A stretch of 64,000 bases of DNA from Halobellus rarus (GTDB taxonomy: Archaea; Halobacteriota; Halobacteria; Halobacteriales; Haloferacaceae). Below are positions 34,893 through 43,789 of the stretch, piece after piece. Below the pieces are notes generated by a model, which saw nothing but the letters and a program-made list of their open reading frames with translations, was not told the origin of the DNA and searched no databases. Location: assembly GCF_024494595.1 (NCBI RefSeq), contig NZ_JANHDI010000004.1:281662-345661 (forward strand). The letters run 5' to 3'. Each line of letters opens with the position of its first letter. The first letter of the stretch is position 1. Both the position numbers and the translations under genes were made by a program.

Positions 34893-36092
34893 CTACAGTT
34901 CGATCAGTCCGCCGTCGGTCGTCGTCGGCTCCGCCGTGGGCGTCTCCGTCGTCGTTCCGCCCCCCGCATCCGTCTCTGTCTCCGTCGGCGCAGTCGTCGA
35001 CGTTTGGGTCTCTCCGTCCGCGGGCGGCCCGGTCGCCGTCTCCGAGTCGGTGTCGTCGGACGCCTCACCGTCCGACGCGTCCGCATCGGCTGACCCGTCC
35101 CTATCGCCAGCCCCGTCTCCGTCGCCTGACCCGGCCCCATCAGTCGGCTTCGTCCCGAAAATATCGGTCTCGATCGTCGTCGTGTACGTGAGCGGGTCGA
35201 GCGGGACGCTCACGGTTGTCTCCGCGAGATCGAGCCGCGCCGAGAAGTCGATCCGGAGGTCCGTCACCTGGTTGCGTTCGAGGTGAGTCACCCACCAGTC
35301 GTCGAGCCGCTCGTTCCGGATGTACGCGGTGGCCTCGACCGTCGCCGTCGACTTCGGCGGGACGACGTACTCGGACTCGGTCGCCCCCTCACCGACCGCG
35401 ACGTCGTTCATCGTGACGTCGTAGCCGAGCTCGCTTACCGCGATCGGGTACGGTTTTGGGTTGTACACGACGAAGGTGAGTTCCATCGCCGTCCGCGACT
35501 CCGTCACCTCGCCCCATCGCGCGCTGGTCTCGTTGACGTAGAGGACGGGGTCGGAGACGAGCGGCTGATCGGCGTCGATCGGTCTCGTCTCCGTGGAGTT
35601 GAACTGCGAGAGCAGGTCCGTCTCGATCTGCCGGGTGACGTTCGGCGGGTCGACGGTCCGTCCGACGGTCTCTGAGGTCACCGAGGTGTCGACGGTGACG
35701 GTCGTCTCCTCGCCGTTGCGGACGTGCGAGACCCACCACGGCGGGATGCGCTCGTTGTCGGCCGCCGTCGTGAAGCCCAGCGTGGAGTTGCCCGCCCCGA
35801 CGGCGACCCCCTCCTTGCTCCCGTTCGCGAGCGACACGTCGTTCAGCAGGACGTCGTAGTCGACGGTGACGCCGCCCAGCGAGACGCCGATGGGGTTCGG
35901 ATTCGACACGGTGAGGTCAGTCTCGACGACGGTCGTGTTCTCGTCGACCGGACCGAAGGAGTTCTCGACGCCGGCCACCGACGGGACGCCGAGGACGCCC
36001 GCCGCGAACGCGCCGCCGCCGAGCAGTCCCGCGGCGACGAGAACGAGGAGGACGGTGCGAAGCCGACCGCCGACGGGGAGAATCGACCACAT
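34893..36092 (-). CDS. LEA14/WHy-domain membrane-anchored protein
   Basis: A 399-residue protein. A transmembrane anchor at about 15-38 (LLVLVAAGLLGGGAFAAGVLG) is followed by two tandem WHy/LEA14-like beta domains: the first includes TDLTVSNPNPIGVSLGGVTV, the second LTFVVYNPKPYPIAVSELGY, each with the N-P-x-P signature. The C-terminal 85 residues are a Thr/Asp/Glu/Gly-rich tail that looks heavily glycosylatable. The domains probably face outward. The start MWSILPV is preferred; ATG 36122 would add ten residues. Confidence 0.78.
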   Translation of the reverse strand: MWSILPVGGRLRTVLLVLVAAGLLGGGAFAAGVLGVPSVAGVENSFGPVDENTTVVETDLTVSNPNPIGVSLGGVTVDYDVLLNDVSLANGSKEGVAVGAGNSTLGFTTAADNERIPPWWVSHVRNGEETTVTVDTSVTSETVGRTVDPPNVTRQIETDLLSQFNSTETRPIDADQPLVSDPVLYVNETSARWGEVTESRTAMELTFVVYNPKPYPIAVSELGYDVTMNDVAVGEGATESEYVVPPKSTATVEATAYIRNERLDDWWVTHLERNQVTDLRIDFSARLDLAETTVSVPLDPLTYTTTIETDIFGTKPTDGAGSGDGDGAGDRDGSADADASDGEASDDTDSETATGPPADGETQTSTTAPTETETDAGGGTTTETPTAEPTTTDGGLIEL

Positions 36093-36228
36093 CTCGTTCG
36101 GTCGAGGTCGGGGCACGTACATAGGCCTCACGACAGCGGACGGCGCGCGTCAACTCCCGGGTGAGGATAGCCGCCGACACCGGGAGGAGAGTCGTATGAA
36201 CTAAGTCGGCACCGAGACACCCCAACGT

Positions 36229-36420
36229 ATGGAAACTGCTGCCGCAAGTTCGGACAAGGGATTCGGCCTGACCGTCCTCTTTTCGATCGTCGCCGTCCTC
36301 GGCGTGGCCGCGATGTTCGCCGCGGGGTTGAGCGGGGATCAGTTCGTCGCCGCCGTCGGCTTCGCTGCCGCGATCATCGCCGCCTCGCTCGCGGTGTCGG
36401 CGACGCACCTCTTCGGCTGA
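36229..36420 (+). CDS. Small two-helix membrane protein
   Basis: A 63-residue protein: a 12-residue polar start (METAAASSDKGF) and two hydrophobic segments (about 13-33 and 40-60) ending ATHLFG. It is common in haloarchaea as an uncharacterised small protein. It has no operon partner that explains it. Confidence 0.65.
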   Translation: METAAASSDKGFGLTVLFSIVAVLGVAAMFAAGLSGDQFVAAVGFAAAIIAASLAVSATHLFG

Positions 36421-36438
36421 GCGCGAACGGACGAGAAG

Positions 36439-36446
36439 CTTAAGAG
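36439..36446 (+). promoter_or_regulatory. TATA-like element for the winged-helix gene
   Basis: CTTAAGAG centred about 29 nt before the ATG at 36471; a leaderless transcript is expected. Confidence 0.55.
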
Positions 36447-36470
36447 CGAACCGTCCGTACACGGAGTGAA

Positions 36471-36695
36471 ATGAGCGAGTTCACCGAGGAGGAACAGCGC
36501 ATCGTCGCGTACCTCCGTGAGAGCGTCTCCGCCGGCGAGCGATACTTCCGAGCGAAGAACATCGCCGAAGCCATCGGCCTCTCGGCCAAGCAGGTAGGGG
36601 TCCGACTCCCACGACTCGCCGAGAAGTCTGAGGACGTCGAAATCGAGAAGTGGGGGCGCGCGCGGTCGACGACGTGGCGCGTCACCCGCAGCTGA
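36471..36695 (+). CDS. Small winged-helix DNA-binding protein
   Basis: A 74-residue helix-turn-helix protein: TEEEQRIVAYLRESVSAGE, the HTH IAEAIGLSAKQVGVRLPRLA, and the wing KWGRARSTTWRVTRS. The basic wing suggests direct DNA contact. Conserved in haloarchaea as an uncharacterised small regulator. It has its own promoter and no partner gene. Confidence 0.75.
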   Translation: MSEFTEEEQRIVAYLRESVSAGERYFRAKNIAEAIGLSAKQVGVRLPRLAEKSEDVEIEKWGRARSTTWRVTRS

Positions 36696-36782
36696 GCCAC
36701 TGCTGTCTCACCCGCTACTGCCCGCGGCACCTGCCGGATCGCGATTCAGGACCTTTTTTGTCTCCCCCTCCCAGGGTCGCGT

Positions 36783-37214
36783 ATGACGGTACGCGTGCGG
36801 CGGGTATTCGAGTTCGACGCCCCGGCAGAGGCCGTGTGGGATTTCATCTCCGACCCCTCGAAGCGAGCGGACTCGATCAGCGTCGTCGAGCGGTACGAGA
36901 TCGACGAGGAGAGCGGCGACGCGACGTGGCACGTCCGACTGCCGATCCCGTTCGTGAAGTCGACGGCGCGCGTGGAGACGAGCGACATCGCCCGCGACCC
37001 GCCGCGACACGTCAAGTTCGTCGGCAAGTCCTCGGTGTTGCGCGTCACCGGCGAACACACCGTGGAAGCGATCGAGGGCGGCGCGCGCCTCGTCAACGAG
37101 TTCGTCGTCGACGGCCGGGTTCCAGGCGTCGAGCGGTTCTTCGAACGGAACCTCGACGCGGAACTGGAGAACCTCGAACGCGCGCTTCGACAGGCCGTCG
37201 AATCCGACGCGTAG
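36783..37214 (+). CDS. SRPBCC (START/CoxG-like) ligand-binding protein
   Basis: A 143-residue helix-grip protein (VRRVFEFDAPAEAVWDFISD start; a conserved Trp; beta strands THAT continue with GARLVNEFVVDGRVPG and a long C-terminal helix ERFFERNLDAELENLERAL). It binds a hydrophobic ligand in this superfamily. No catalytic residues or genomic partner identify the ligand. Confidence 0.8.
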   Translation: MTVRVRRVFEFDAPAEAVWDFISDPSKRADSISVVERYEIDEESGDATWHVRLPIPFVKSTARVETSDIARDPPRHVKFVGKSSVLRVTGEHTVEAIEGGARLVNEFVVDGRVPGVERFFERNLDAELENLERALRQAVESDA

Positions 37215-37530
37215 GGGGCGGATCCGACTATATCATCCCGGAGGCTTTATTGATGCCCCGCTGTTATCGCAATCTGCCGACGACCGACGCTTTTCTCGTC
37301 GAAGTCGGCACAGACCCGCCGCACACCGCCGCAGTGTCTCGGGGTCCGCTGCGGCCCACCGCGTCCAGCGCTCTCTCGTCCCGGAGAGAGAGCGACTGAG
37401 CGCACCACTCCCGCCTCCGCCTTCCCGACCGCCGAACCGAGTCGAACACGTCGGCAGTTCCCCGTATTCGTGGCGCTGCTGCTGTACGTACTCGGTCGAC
37501 CGCGCCACCGTACTAGACTAAAATCGACCG
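37215..37530. other. Gap without a supported gene
   Basis: About 316 bp between the SRPBCC gene and the RIO-like kinase gene. Two overlapping short frames on opposite strands (about 91 residues on minus, 48 on plus) have Arg/Ser-rich compositions unlike the acidic genuine genes here. No promoter or RNA fold is evident to me. A perfect inverted repeat is seen in the ctctcgtcccggagagag segment (37375-37392). Confidence 0.45.
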
Positions 37531-38334
37531 CTACGGCGACGACGCGCGCTTTTCGACCTCGCCTTTCAGTACCGCGGCGTCGAAGTCGTGGTCCGGACGG
37601 ATGTTGACGAAGTCGAGAAAGCGCGTGGCCGCGAGCAGTTCGTCGGGGTCGAACGCGGTCACCGCCGCCTCGACCGTCCGTTTGCCGCCGATCAGCGGTT
37701 CGAGCGCCCCGAGCGCGCACGCGACGTCGTAGGACTTCGCGTCCGACGCGCCGCCCTCGCGGACGTTCGTCGCGTCGATGAAGTAGATCTCCTCCTCGAG
37801 GATGAGCACGTTCTCCGCGCGGAGGTCGCCGTGGAGGAGGTCGTGGTCGTGCATCCGCCGGAGCGACGCGAAGAGTTTCGGCGCGAGGTCGGCCTCGGCC
37901 GCCTCGTCGAGTTCGTCGAGCGTCCGAAAGTCGGGGAGGTACTCCAAGACGAGGACCCCGAGTCCATCGACCTCGAACGCCTCGACCGGTTCCGGCGCGT
38001 TGAGCCCGACGTCTCGCATCCGCCGCGTCGCTTCGAGTTCGTGTTGAGCCATCTCGATGGGCGTCTCGAAGTGCTCGAAGAACCCCTCGGTCCCCGAGGA
38101 GAACGCGCCGAGGTTTCGCCCCGTGGTGAACAGGCCGTGGACGATCGAGTTCTGGCGGGAGATGACCTTCACGAACCACCGATCGTCGACCACCATCGGC
38201 GTCGAGAGCCAGTTGTCGGCGTCGAGAAACCGAACCCGGACCTCGTCGCGCTCGTACCGATCGCGGATCTCGCGGGCGACGGCCTCCAGCCGCGACCACT
38301 CGACCCGACCGCGCAGGAGCCGCCGGAGTTCCAT
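37531..38334 (-). CDS. RIO-like serine/threonine protein kinase
   Basis: A 267-residue atypical kinase. The ATP-binding Lys is in WFVKVIS, the catalytic loop is LHGDLRAENVLI (HGDL replacing HRD, with Asp and Asn), and the metal-binding Asp is in YFIDATNV, as in RIO kinases. It lacks the N-terminal winged helix of Rio2. Archaeal RIO kinases act in ribosome maturation; this shorter type is less characterised. The start MELRRLLRG is at the natural N-terminus. Confidence 0.85.
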   Translation of the reverse strand: MELRRLLRGRVEWSRLEAVAREIRDRYERDEVRVRFLDADNWLSTPMVVDDRWFVKVISRQNSIVHGLFTTGRNLGAFSSGTEGFFEHFETPIEMAQHELEATRRMRDVGLNAPEPVEAFEVDGLGVLVLEYLPDFRTLDELDEAAEADLAPKLFASLRRMHDHDLLHGDLRAENVLILEEEIYFIDATNVREGGASDAKSYDVACALGALEPLIGGKRTVEAAVTAFDPDELLAATRFLDFVNIRPDHDFDAAVLKGEVEKRASSP

Positions 38335-38413
38335 ATCACGGCGAACGGTCTCCGGGCGTATATACGGTCGGCCTGTCCGAATTACGATAGCATATATCGC
38401 CCGCCGCAGTCGC

Positions 38414-38869
38414 TTACGCGTCCTCGTCCCCGTCCTCGTCGGTTCCGCGGACCGTCAGGACCGGTACCGACGACCGGCGCACGGTCCGCTCGGTCACGCT
38501 CCCCAGGAGATACCGTTCGAGGCCGGTGCGCCCGTGGGTCCCCATCACGATCAGGTCGCAGTCCTCGTCCTCGGCGTACTCGACGACGACGTCGTCGGGA
38601 ATACCCGGTTCGACCGCGGTGACGGCGTCGACGCCCGCCGCTTCGGCGCGGTCGGCGACCTCCTCGACCACCGATTCGGCGCGGTCTCGGAGCGTCTGTT
38701 CGACCTGATCGGGGCTGATCGCGGGGGCGCTGTGGCTCACGTCCCGGGCGTCGACGACCGAGAGCACGTGCAGTTCGGCGTCGTACTGGCCCGCGATGTC
38801 GAGCGCGTGCTCGACCGCGCGGTCCGCGCACTCGCTTCCGTCCGTCGGCACCAGAATACGATCGTACAT
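38414..38869 (-). CDS. Universal stress protein (UspA family)
   Basis: A 151-residue alpha/beta protein with the ATP-binding signature GTHGRTGLERYLLGSVTE followed by SSVPVLTVR, and the N-terminal ILVPTDGSECADRAVEHALD. Full length for a single-domain UspA. The role is general stress physiology; no specific partner is visible. Confidence 0.92.
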   Translation of the reverse strand: MYDRILVPTDGSECADRAVEHALDIAGQYDAELHVLSVVDARDVSHSAPAISPDQVEQTLRDRAESVVEEVADRAEAAGVDAVTAVEPGIPDDVVVEYAEDEDCDLIVMGTHGRTGLERYLLGSVTERTVRRSSVPVLTVRGTDEDGDEDA

Positions 38870-39016
38870 ACCTCGTGGTTCGCGGACTGACAGTTAGACG
38901 TTTTGGATGGCTACCGCGGGGCGGGAACGACCGAAAGGGTGGGGCGGGAACCGGCGAAAAGAGCGGGGGAGATAGCGACAGCCGGCGTTATCGACCGTCC
39001 CACGACCGGCACCGAC

Positions 39017-40084
39017 TCACTCGCTCAGCCGTTCGGCGATCCGGCGGGCACCCTCCGCGGGTGCGAGGTCCGGGCGGTCCGCGGAGATGCATTCGACGTC
39101 GCGGTCGAGCTCTTCAGAAAGGCGCTCCTCGAAGACGTCGACGATGCCCGGAATGCAGGCCATCCCGCCGGTGAGGACGATCGGTTGCGAGAGGGCGAGC
39201 TGGTAGGGTTTCATGTGGTCGTTGGCCAACTGGGCGAGGAAGTTGTTGGCGACCTCGTCGACGGCGTCGTCGACGTAGTCGTCGAGCGGTTCCATCACCG
39301 AGCGCTCGATGGTGAACTCGTGAGCGCCGCCGCCGGGCTGCTGGATCACGTCGGTGAACGGGTCGAAGTCGTCGAAGTCGGCGTGCTCTTCCTTGTACTC
39401 CCGGGCGGTCGTCAGGTCGATGTTGACGCGGCCCTGCGTCTCCTCCTCGACGGCGTTGGCGATCCGGCGGTCGACCTCGTTGCCGGTGACCGCGCCGGAG
39501 ACGAACGGCGAGAGCTGTTCCCCGTGGCGGTACGCGGAGGCCTCGAGGTTCGTCGACCCCATATTGACCGCGGCGAACACCTCGTCGATCGCGTCGAGTC
39601 CGTCGCCGAACGCCGGGATCGAACCACACAGCGACTCGGGGAAACTCCGGACCAGGGCGTCGCCGACGGAACTCTCCTCGATGACGCGGTTGAGGTTTCG
39701 GAGGCCGGGTTCGTTGTCGATCGTCGGGATCGCGTAGACGACCGCGCTGTCGGCGTCGAGTCCCTCCGAAGAGACGACTTCCTCGAAGAACTTCGCGGCG
39801 AGATCGGCGCGGTCGTCGTCCTCCGGCAGCCCCGAGCGGAGCATGTACTGGACCGTGTCGGGGTACTCCCGGGCGGCCTGTTCGCCGAAGAGGACGCGCT
39901 CCTCGCCCGTCAGCGCGTCCTCGTAGGTCGCCAGACACGTCAGCGTTCGGACCGTCTGAATCTCCCCGTCGCGAACGTACTGGAGGACAGTCCGCGTACT
40001 GCCGAGTTTGACTCCCACGGGGGTCGGTCCCGCAGCCTGCCCTGCATCCTCGCCGTCCGCCGAAACGTCTTCGTCGTCTGTCAT
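39017..40084 (-). CDS. Actin/MreB-like protein (salactin-like)
   Basis: A 355-residue protein of the actin superfamily: phosphate-1 region TPVGVKLGSTRTV, PESLCGSIPAFGDGL (connect region), phosphate-2 region FAAVNMGSTNLEASAY and the adenosine motif IVLTGGMACIPG. The haloarchaeal family includes salactin, a filament-forming actin homologue. Here the two catalytic Asp positions are changed: Lys at residue 26 (VKLGST instead of DLGTT) and Asn at about 174 (NMGST instead of D-x-G). It is near the chemotaxis and archaellum genes but with a gap of about 200 bp to the FlaD/E gene. Filament formation is an inference from family. Confidence 0.82.
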   Translation of the reverse strand: MTDDEDVSADGEDAGQAAGPTPVGVKLGSTRTVLQYVRDGEIQTVRTLTCLATYEDALTGEERVLFGEQAAREYPDTVQYMLRSGLPEDDDRADLAAKFFEEVVSSEGLDADSAVVYAIPTIDNEPGLRNLNRVIEESSVGDALVRSFPESLCGSIPAFGDGLDAIDEVFAAVNMGSTNLEASAYRHGEQLSPFVSGAVTGNEVDRRIANAVEEETQGRVNIDLTTAREYKEEHADFDDFDPFTDVIQQPGGGAHEFTIERSVMEPLDDYVDDAVDEVANNFLAQLANDHMKPYQLALSQPIVLTGGMACIPGIVDVFEERLSEELDRDVECISADRPDLAPAEGARRIAERLSE

Positions 40085-40284
40085 AGGCTAATCGAAGGAG
40101 AACGGGTAAAAAGTCCTGTTGGTGTCTCGGTTGACACGAGTCGAACCGTCGTACATCGGGGACGAGACTGGCGTTCAGAGACGTGACAGTATACAGATGG
40201 GTAGTGCTGTGTGCCGCGGTAGACGCGTCCGTCGCAACCCCCGCGATCGCCGGTCCGAGAGAGCGGCTTTCGATCGCCGAGCGA

Positions 40285-41298
40285 CTACGTCATCGAGGCG
40301 AGCCGCGCGATGTAGACGAGGCTCAGGTGATGATCGTCGACGTCGTAGTCGGTCGTCTCCGACACCTCACCGGAGAAGCCCACGAGGTAGTCCTGCAGTT
40401 CGGCCTCGACGTCCTCGGTGAGCCACTCGACGGTGTGGTAGTACCGAAGCGCGTCCATCGTCCGTTTGTATCCCCCCTTCAGCACGAGGAACTCGAGCCA
40501 GTCGAAGACGAGGCGTTCGGCGGCGTAGGCGTCGGGAAGCGAGCCCAGGTACGGTTTCGTGAGGCCGCCGTCGGCCGCGGCAGTCTCGTGTACGAGGAGG
40601 TGTTCGAGTTGGTTCTGTCGGAGCGCTTCGCCCGCCCGCCCGCGGGGACGTTCGCGGATCTCCGTGTCGAACTGGAACCGACCGACGTCGTCCGGCGAAT
40701 CGTATCCGAAACCGGAGTTCCGCCGGGGCGAGTCGGATCGGGAGTCCCGACCGCGGGACCGTTCCTCGCGACGGCCGTCGCGCCGTCGCTCCCGAGCCGC
40801 GCTGTCGAATCCGAGGTCACGCGCGATCTGATCGGCCAGGACGACCTCGTCGTGGCCGCGGGCGTGATCCGAGTCGCCGCGTCGGGGCGGGGTCACTCCT
40901 TCGCGGGGCCGCACAGAGACGTCGTCGGCTGCCCCCCGCCCGTCCGCTGTATCCCGATCAGCTGACGATTCCTCGCTTCGGCGGCTGTCGCCCCGACCGC
41001 TCCGACCTCGGCCGCCGCCGCTTGTGCTATCGGTCGTGCGCCCGTTCCGTCCTCGACCGTCGCCGTCACGGTCCCGACCGGTTCGCCGTCGGCCGTTCCG
41101 CCGGGCGGAGTCGTGACCCGACGTCGACTCGGACCGCCGGCTGTCGCGCCGGTCGCGACGTCGGCGGTCCGTCCGTCGTCTCGGGGCGTCGTCCGCGTCG
41201 GCGGACCGTTCGTCGCTCTCGGAGCGACGCGCCCCCCGGCGTTCGTCTGCGATGCGTCTGAGCTCTCGGAGGTCGTAGTCGTCGGGATCGATTGTCAT
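40285..41298 (-). CDS. arlD: FlaD/E-domain archaellum protein with Arg-rich linker
   Basis: A 337-residue protein. The C-terminal 110 residues are the FlaD/E domain of archaellum motors (LTKPYLGSLPDAYAAERLVF, WLEFLVLKGGYKRTMDALRYY, VEAELQDYLVGF, DHHLSLVYIARLA). The 200 residues before it are low-complexity, rich in Arg, Ser, Asp and Gly, with many RRR and RRD runs, which is very unusual in this acidic proteome. ArlD/E proteins form the cytosolic ring that receives CheF signals. The start MTIDPDDY is at 41298. It lies in the minus-strand chemotaxis group. Confidence 0.82.
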   Translation of the reverse strand: MTIDPDDYDLRELRRIADERRGARRSESDERSADADDAPRRRTDRRRRDRRDSRRSESTSGHDSARRNGRRRTGRDRDGDGRGRNGRTTDSTSGGGRGRSGRGDSRRSEESSADRDTADGRGAADDVSVRPREGVTPPRRGDSDHARGHDEVVLADQIARDLGFDSAARERRRDGRREERSRGRDSRSDSPRRNSGFGYDSPDDVGRFQFDTEIRERPRGRAGEALRQNQLEHLLVHETAAADGGLTKPYLGSLPDAYAAERLVFDWLEFLVLKGGYKRTMDALRYYHTVEWLTEDVEAELQDYLVGFSGEVSETTDYDVDDHHLSLVYIARLASMT

Positions 41299-41439
41299 TG
41301 ACTGTCTCCTGTGTCGCGGCGACCGGGACGCCGCTCGTCTGTCGTACCGGATCATTCACAGGCCCGTGCATAAACGTGGCCCCGAGATTATCAGAACAGA
41401 TACCGCGGACGGGTACGGAACTGCTCTCAGAGGGTCGGA

Positions 41440-41982
41440 TTAGATGACGTGCGTTTCGCCGTGGGCGCGACGGATCGAGAGCTCCCCCGTCTCCGCGTCG
41501 AACGCCAGCGAGCGGCCGTAGTCGCCGCCGACGTCGCTGTCGATCAGCGTGATCCCGTTTGCTCCCAGCGCCTCTCGGGCCGCAGCGACGTTGCGTTCTC
41601 CGACCGCACCGGCGCTGGATTCGAACTCGAACATCGCGCTCCCGCCGGCGATGCGCCCCTCGATCCGGGACCGCTCGGCACCGTCGTCGGTCAGTTCGCG
41701 GACGAGTTCGGGGACCGCGGTATCGACGTACTTCCAGGTGTCCGGATGGACGTCGTCCTCGGCCGCTTCCCGCTTGGTCTCTGCACCCGCGGACGGCAAC
41801 ATCGCGTGTGCGAGTCCGGCCACGCCGGCCTCGACGTCGGCGAGCGCGATTCCGACGCAGGAGCCGAGACCGCTGGTCACGAGCGTCGACCCCGCGTGGG
41901 CGATCGCGTAGTCGGCGACGCCGACTTTGATCCGTTCGGGCTCCGATCGGTCGTTCGAACGGTCGGTGGTGTAGACCTTCAT
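41440..41982 (-). CDS. cheD: Chemoreceptor glutamine deamidase CheD
   Basis: Deamidates Gln in receptor methylation helices and is stimulated or inhibited by CheC. The 180-residue protein has the catalytic Cys in VTSGLGSCVGIAL (about residue 42) and His in GLAHAMLPS (about 59), plus the GGSAMF loop. It follows cheC on the same strand by about 107 bp, fitting a cheY-cheC-cheD transcription unit. Confidence 0.94.
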   Translation of the reverse strand: MKVYTTDRSNDRSEPERIKVGVADYAIAHAGSTLVTSGLGSCVGIALADVEAGVAGLAHAMLPSAGAETKREAAEDDVHPDTWKYVDTAVPELVRELTDDGAERSRIEGRIAGGSAMFEFESSAGAVGERNVAAAREALGANGITLIDSDVGGDYGRSLAFDAETGELSIRRAHGETHVI

Positions 41983-42089
41983 AGGTTCCTTTCGGGAGTA
42001 TCGATCGACTGCGGGGGGCCCGTTGGTGGGTCGCGGGGCGCGTGTCGGACGTTCACGGCTCTCATCTGGAGCGGATTCGTCTCACAGCG

Positions 42090-43322
42090 TCAGTTCGCCT
42101 CGGGCGCGAGTTGATCGAACGCCGCGCGGAGTTCCCGCTCGTCGGGCAGCGCGTAGATGTCGCAGGTGAACGTCTCGTCCGGTGTCGCGATCGCCGAGTC
42201 GATGAGGAACGCGTAGTCCTGCGTCCGAGCGAGTTCCGTCACCAGCGGGTCGACGATCGCGGAGGCGATGTCGTCGACGTACCGCGGCGGCGAGATCTCG
42301 ATCGTCGTCTCCAGGGCGTTCGCCCACCCGTCGAGAAAGCCGGAGGTGACGATGTTACCGATCTCCTGTAAGGCGCTCTTTCGCATCGCCGGGTCGGACT
42401 CCATCCCCGGCATCAGGGCGTCGGCGACGCTCTCGGCGGACTCGGGGTCGAAGAGGATCGCGATGTACCCCGACGGCGTCCCGCTGAACTCCAAGACGAC
42501 GCCGCGCCGGGCGTCGTCGGTCAGTTCCATCGGCACGCCCTCGACGGGGACGAAGCTCAGCCGACTCACGTCGACGTTCGTGTCGATTCCGGTCATCGCC
42601 GTGAGGTCCTCCGACGCCTGTCCCGCGCCCTCGGAGATCATCTGCGAGAACGAGGTGAACGTCTCGACCGGGATCGCGTCCTCCGCGTTGCCGGCGACGT
42701 CGACGATCGTCTCGACCGACTCCTGCGTCGGGAGCATATAGATGTAGAATCCCGCCTCCTCGTCCACGGTTTCGAGGTGGTTTCGAAACGCGAGGACGTG
42801 ATCGGAGTCGATCGTGGTGCCGGAGGGGTCGGGGACGTCGGTGTCGGCTGCGCCGCCGGGGACCCCCTCGGCACCGATGACGTCCTGCAGCGAGCGCCCG
42901 GCGTCCAGTTCGACGTAGGTCGGGGTGGTGATGTCGATCGAATCTCCGAGAAAGTCGGCCCAGCCGTCGATGAACCCGCCGAGCATGATGTTGCCGAGTT
43001 CTTTCAGCCCGCTCGTCGCGAGGTCGCTGTCTGGATCGTCGGACGCGCCGGGGACGAGCGCGTCCACGAGAGAGACCGCACGCTCGCGGTCGAACGCGAG
43101 AACGGTGTGACCCTCGATCGCGCCCGAGAACCCGATGTGAACCGAGACGAGATCGCGCTCCCGGAACTCCCGTTCGACGTCGGCGCGGGTCGCCATCTCG
43201 ACTTTCGTGACGGCGACCCGCGCGTCGAATCCGGTCAGTGTCGAGAGCGAGCCCGCAGCCTCCTCGGCCCCGGAGTGGGCGAGGCGGCTGAAGGTCCGGA
43301 GCGACTGGACGTCGAGGTTCAT
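42090..43322 (-). CDS. cheC: Tandem CheC phosphatase (two CheC domains)
   Basis: Dephosphorylates CheY-P. The 410-residue protein holds two CheC domains and both keep the active-site pattern S-x3-E-x2-N-x22-P: SGLKELGNIML with Pro 23 residues later, and SALQEIGNIVTSG with Pro 23 residues later. Each half therefore probably has one functional site, where single-domain CheC proteins vary. The N-terminal Met is set by overlap of four bases with the cheY stop; the longer upstream frame is a shadow. Confidence 0.9.
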   Translation of the reverse strand: MNLDVQSLRTFSRLAHSGAEEAAGSLSTLTGFDARVAVTKVEMATRADVEREFRERDLVSVHIGFSGAIEGHTVLAFDRERAVSLVDALVPGASDDPDSDLATSGLKELGNIMLGGFIDGWADFLGDSIDITTPTYVELDAGRSLQDVIGAEGVPGGAADTDVPDPSGTTIDSDHVLAFRNHLETVDEEAGFYIYMLPTQESVETIVDVAGNAEDAIPVETFTSFSQMISEGAGQASEDLTAMTGIDTNVDVSRLSFVPVEGVPMELTDDARRGVVLEFSGTPSGYIAILFDPESAESVADALMPGMESDPAMRKSALQEIGNIVTSGFLDGWANALETTIEISPPRYVDDIASAIVDPLVTELARTQDYAFLIDSAIATPDETFTCDIYALPDERELRAAFDQLAPEAN

Positions 43323-43687
43323 GCTTCGACGCCCACCACGTCGTCGATGGCCTCGAGGACGTTCGGCTTCTGGAACGGTTTCGTGATGTAGCCGTCGGCC
43401 CCCGCTTCCACCGCCTCGCGCATCTTCTCCTCCTGCCCGACCGAGGTGCACATTATCACCGAGGAGTCGGGATCGATCGACTTGATCTCGGACGTCGCCT
43501 CGATGCCGTTCCGGATCGGCATCACGACGTCCATCGTGACCACGTCGGGGTCGAGTTCGCGGTACAGTTCGACGGCCTCGACGCCGTTCTCTGCCTCGCC
43601 CACGACTTCGTGGTCGTCCTCGAGTAACTGCTTCAGGAGGTTCCGCATAAACGCCGAATCGTCCACCACCAGTACGGAGCGTGCCAT
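43319..43687 (-). CDS. cheY: Chemotaxis response regulator CheY
   Basis: A 122-residue single-domain receiver. The acidic triad is in VLVVDDSAF (two Asp) and VVTMDVVMP (phosphorylation site near residue 56), with Thr in MCTSVGQ and Lys in YITKPFQKP. Phospho-CheY reaches the archaellum through CheF in haloarchaea. The ATG has a GGAAGG sequence upstream and a TATA at 26 nt. It is cotranscribed with cheC. Confidence 0.95.
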   Translation of the reverse strand: MARSVLVVDDSAFMRNLLKQLLEDDHEVVGEAENGVEAVELYRELDPDVVTMDVVMPIRNGIEATSEIKSIDPDSSVIMCTSVGQEEKMREAVEAGADGYITKPFQKPNVLEAIDDVVGVEA

Positions 43688-43710
43688 ACGTTTCCTTCCG
43701 AGAAACGCTG

Positions 43711-43716
43711 TATAAA
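43711..43716 (-). promoter_or_regulatory. TATA-like element for cheY-cheC
   Basis: Minus-strand TTTATA, centred about 26 nt before the cheY ATG at 43687. Confidence 0.5.
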
Positions 43717-43789
43717 CGCATCGTCCTCATTATCAGGGCTGATACGCGATCCACCGGACTCTCGAACCGCCGACGCCGGCCCCGGGAGG

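Noticed and set aside
37375..37392. Inverted repeat as a terminator
   Set aside because: No gene ends close by on either strand and no T-run follows, so a terminator role is not supported.
37233..37508. 91-residue minus-strand frame
   Set aside because: Arg/Ser/Gly-rich, unlike acidic local proteins, no promoter or domain; probably non-coding.
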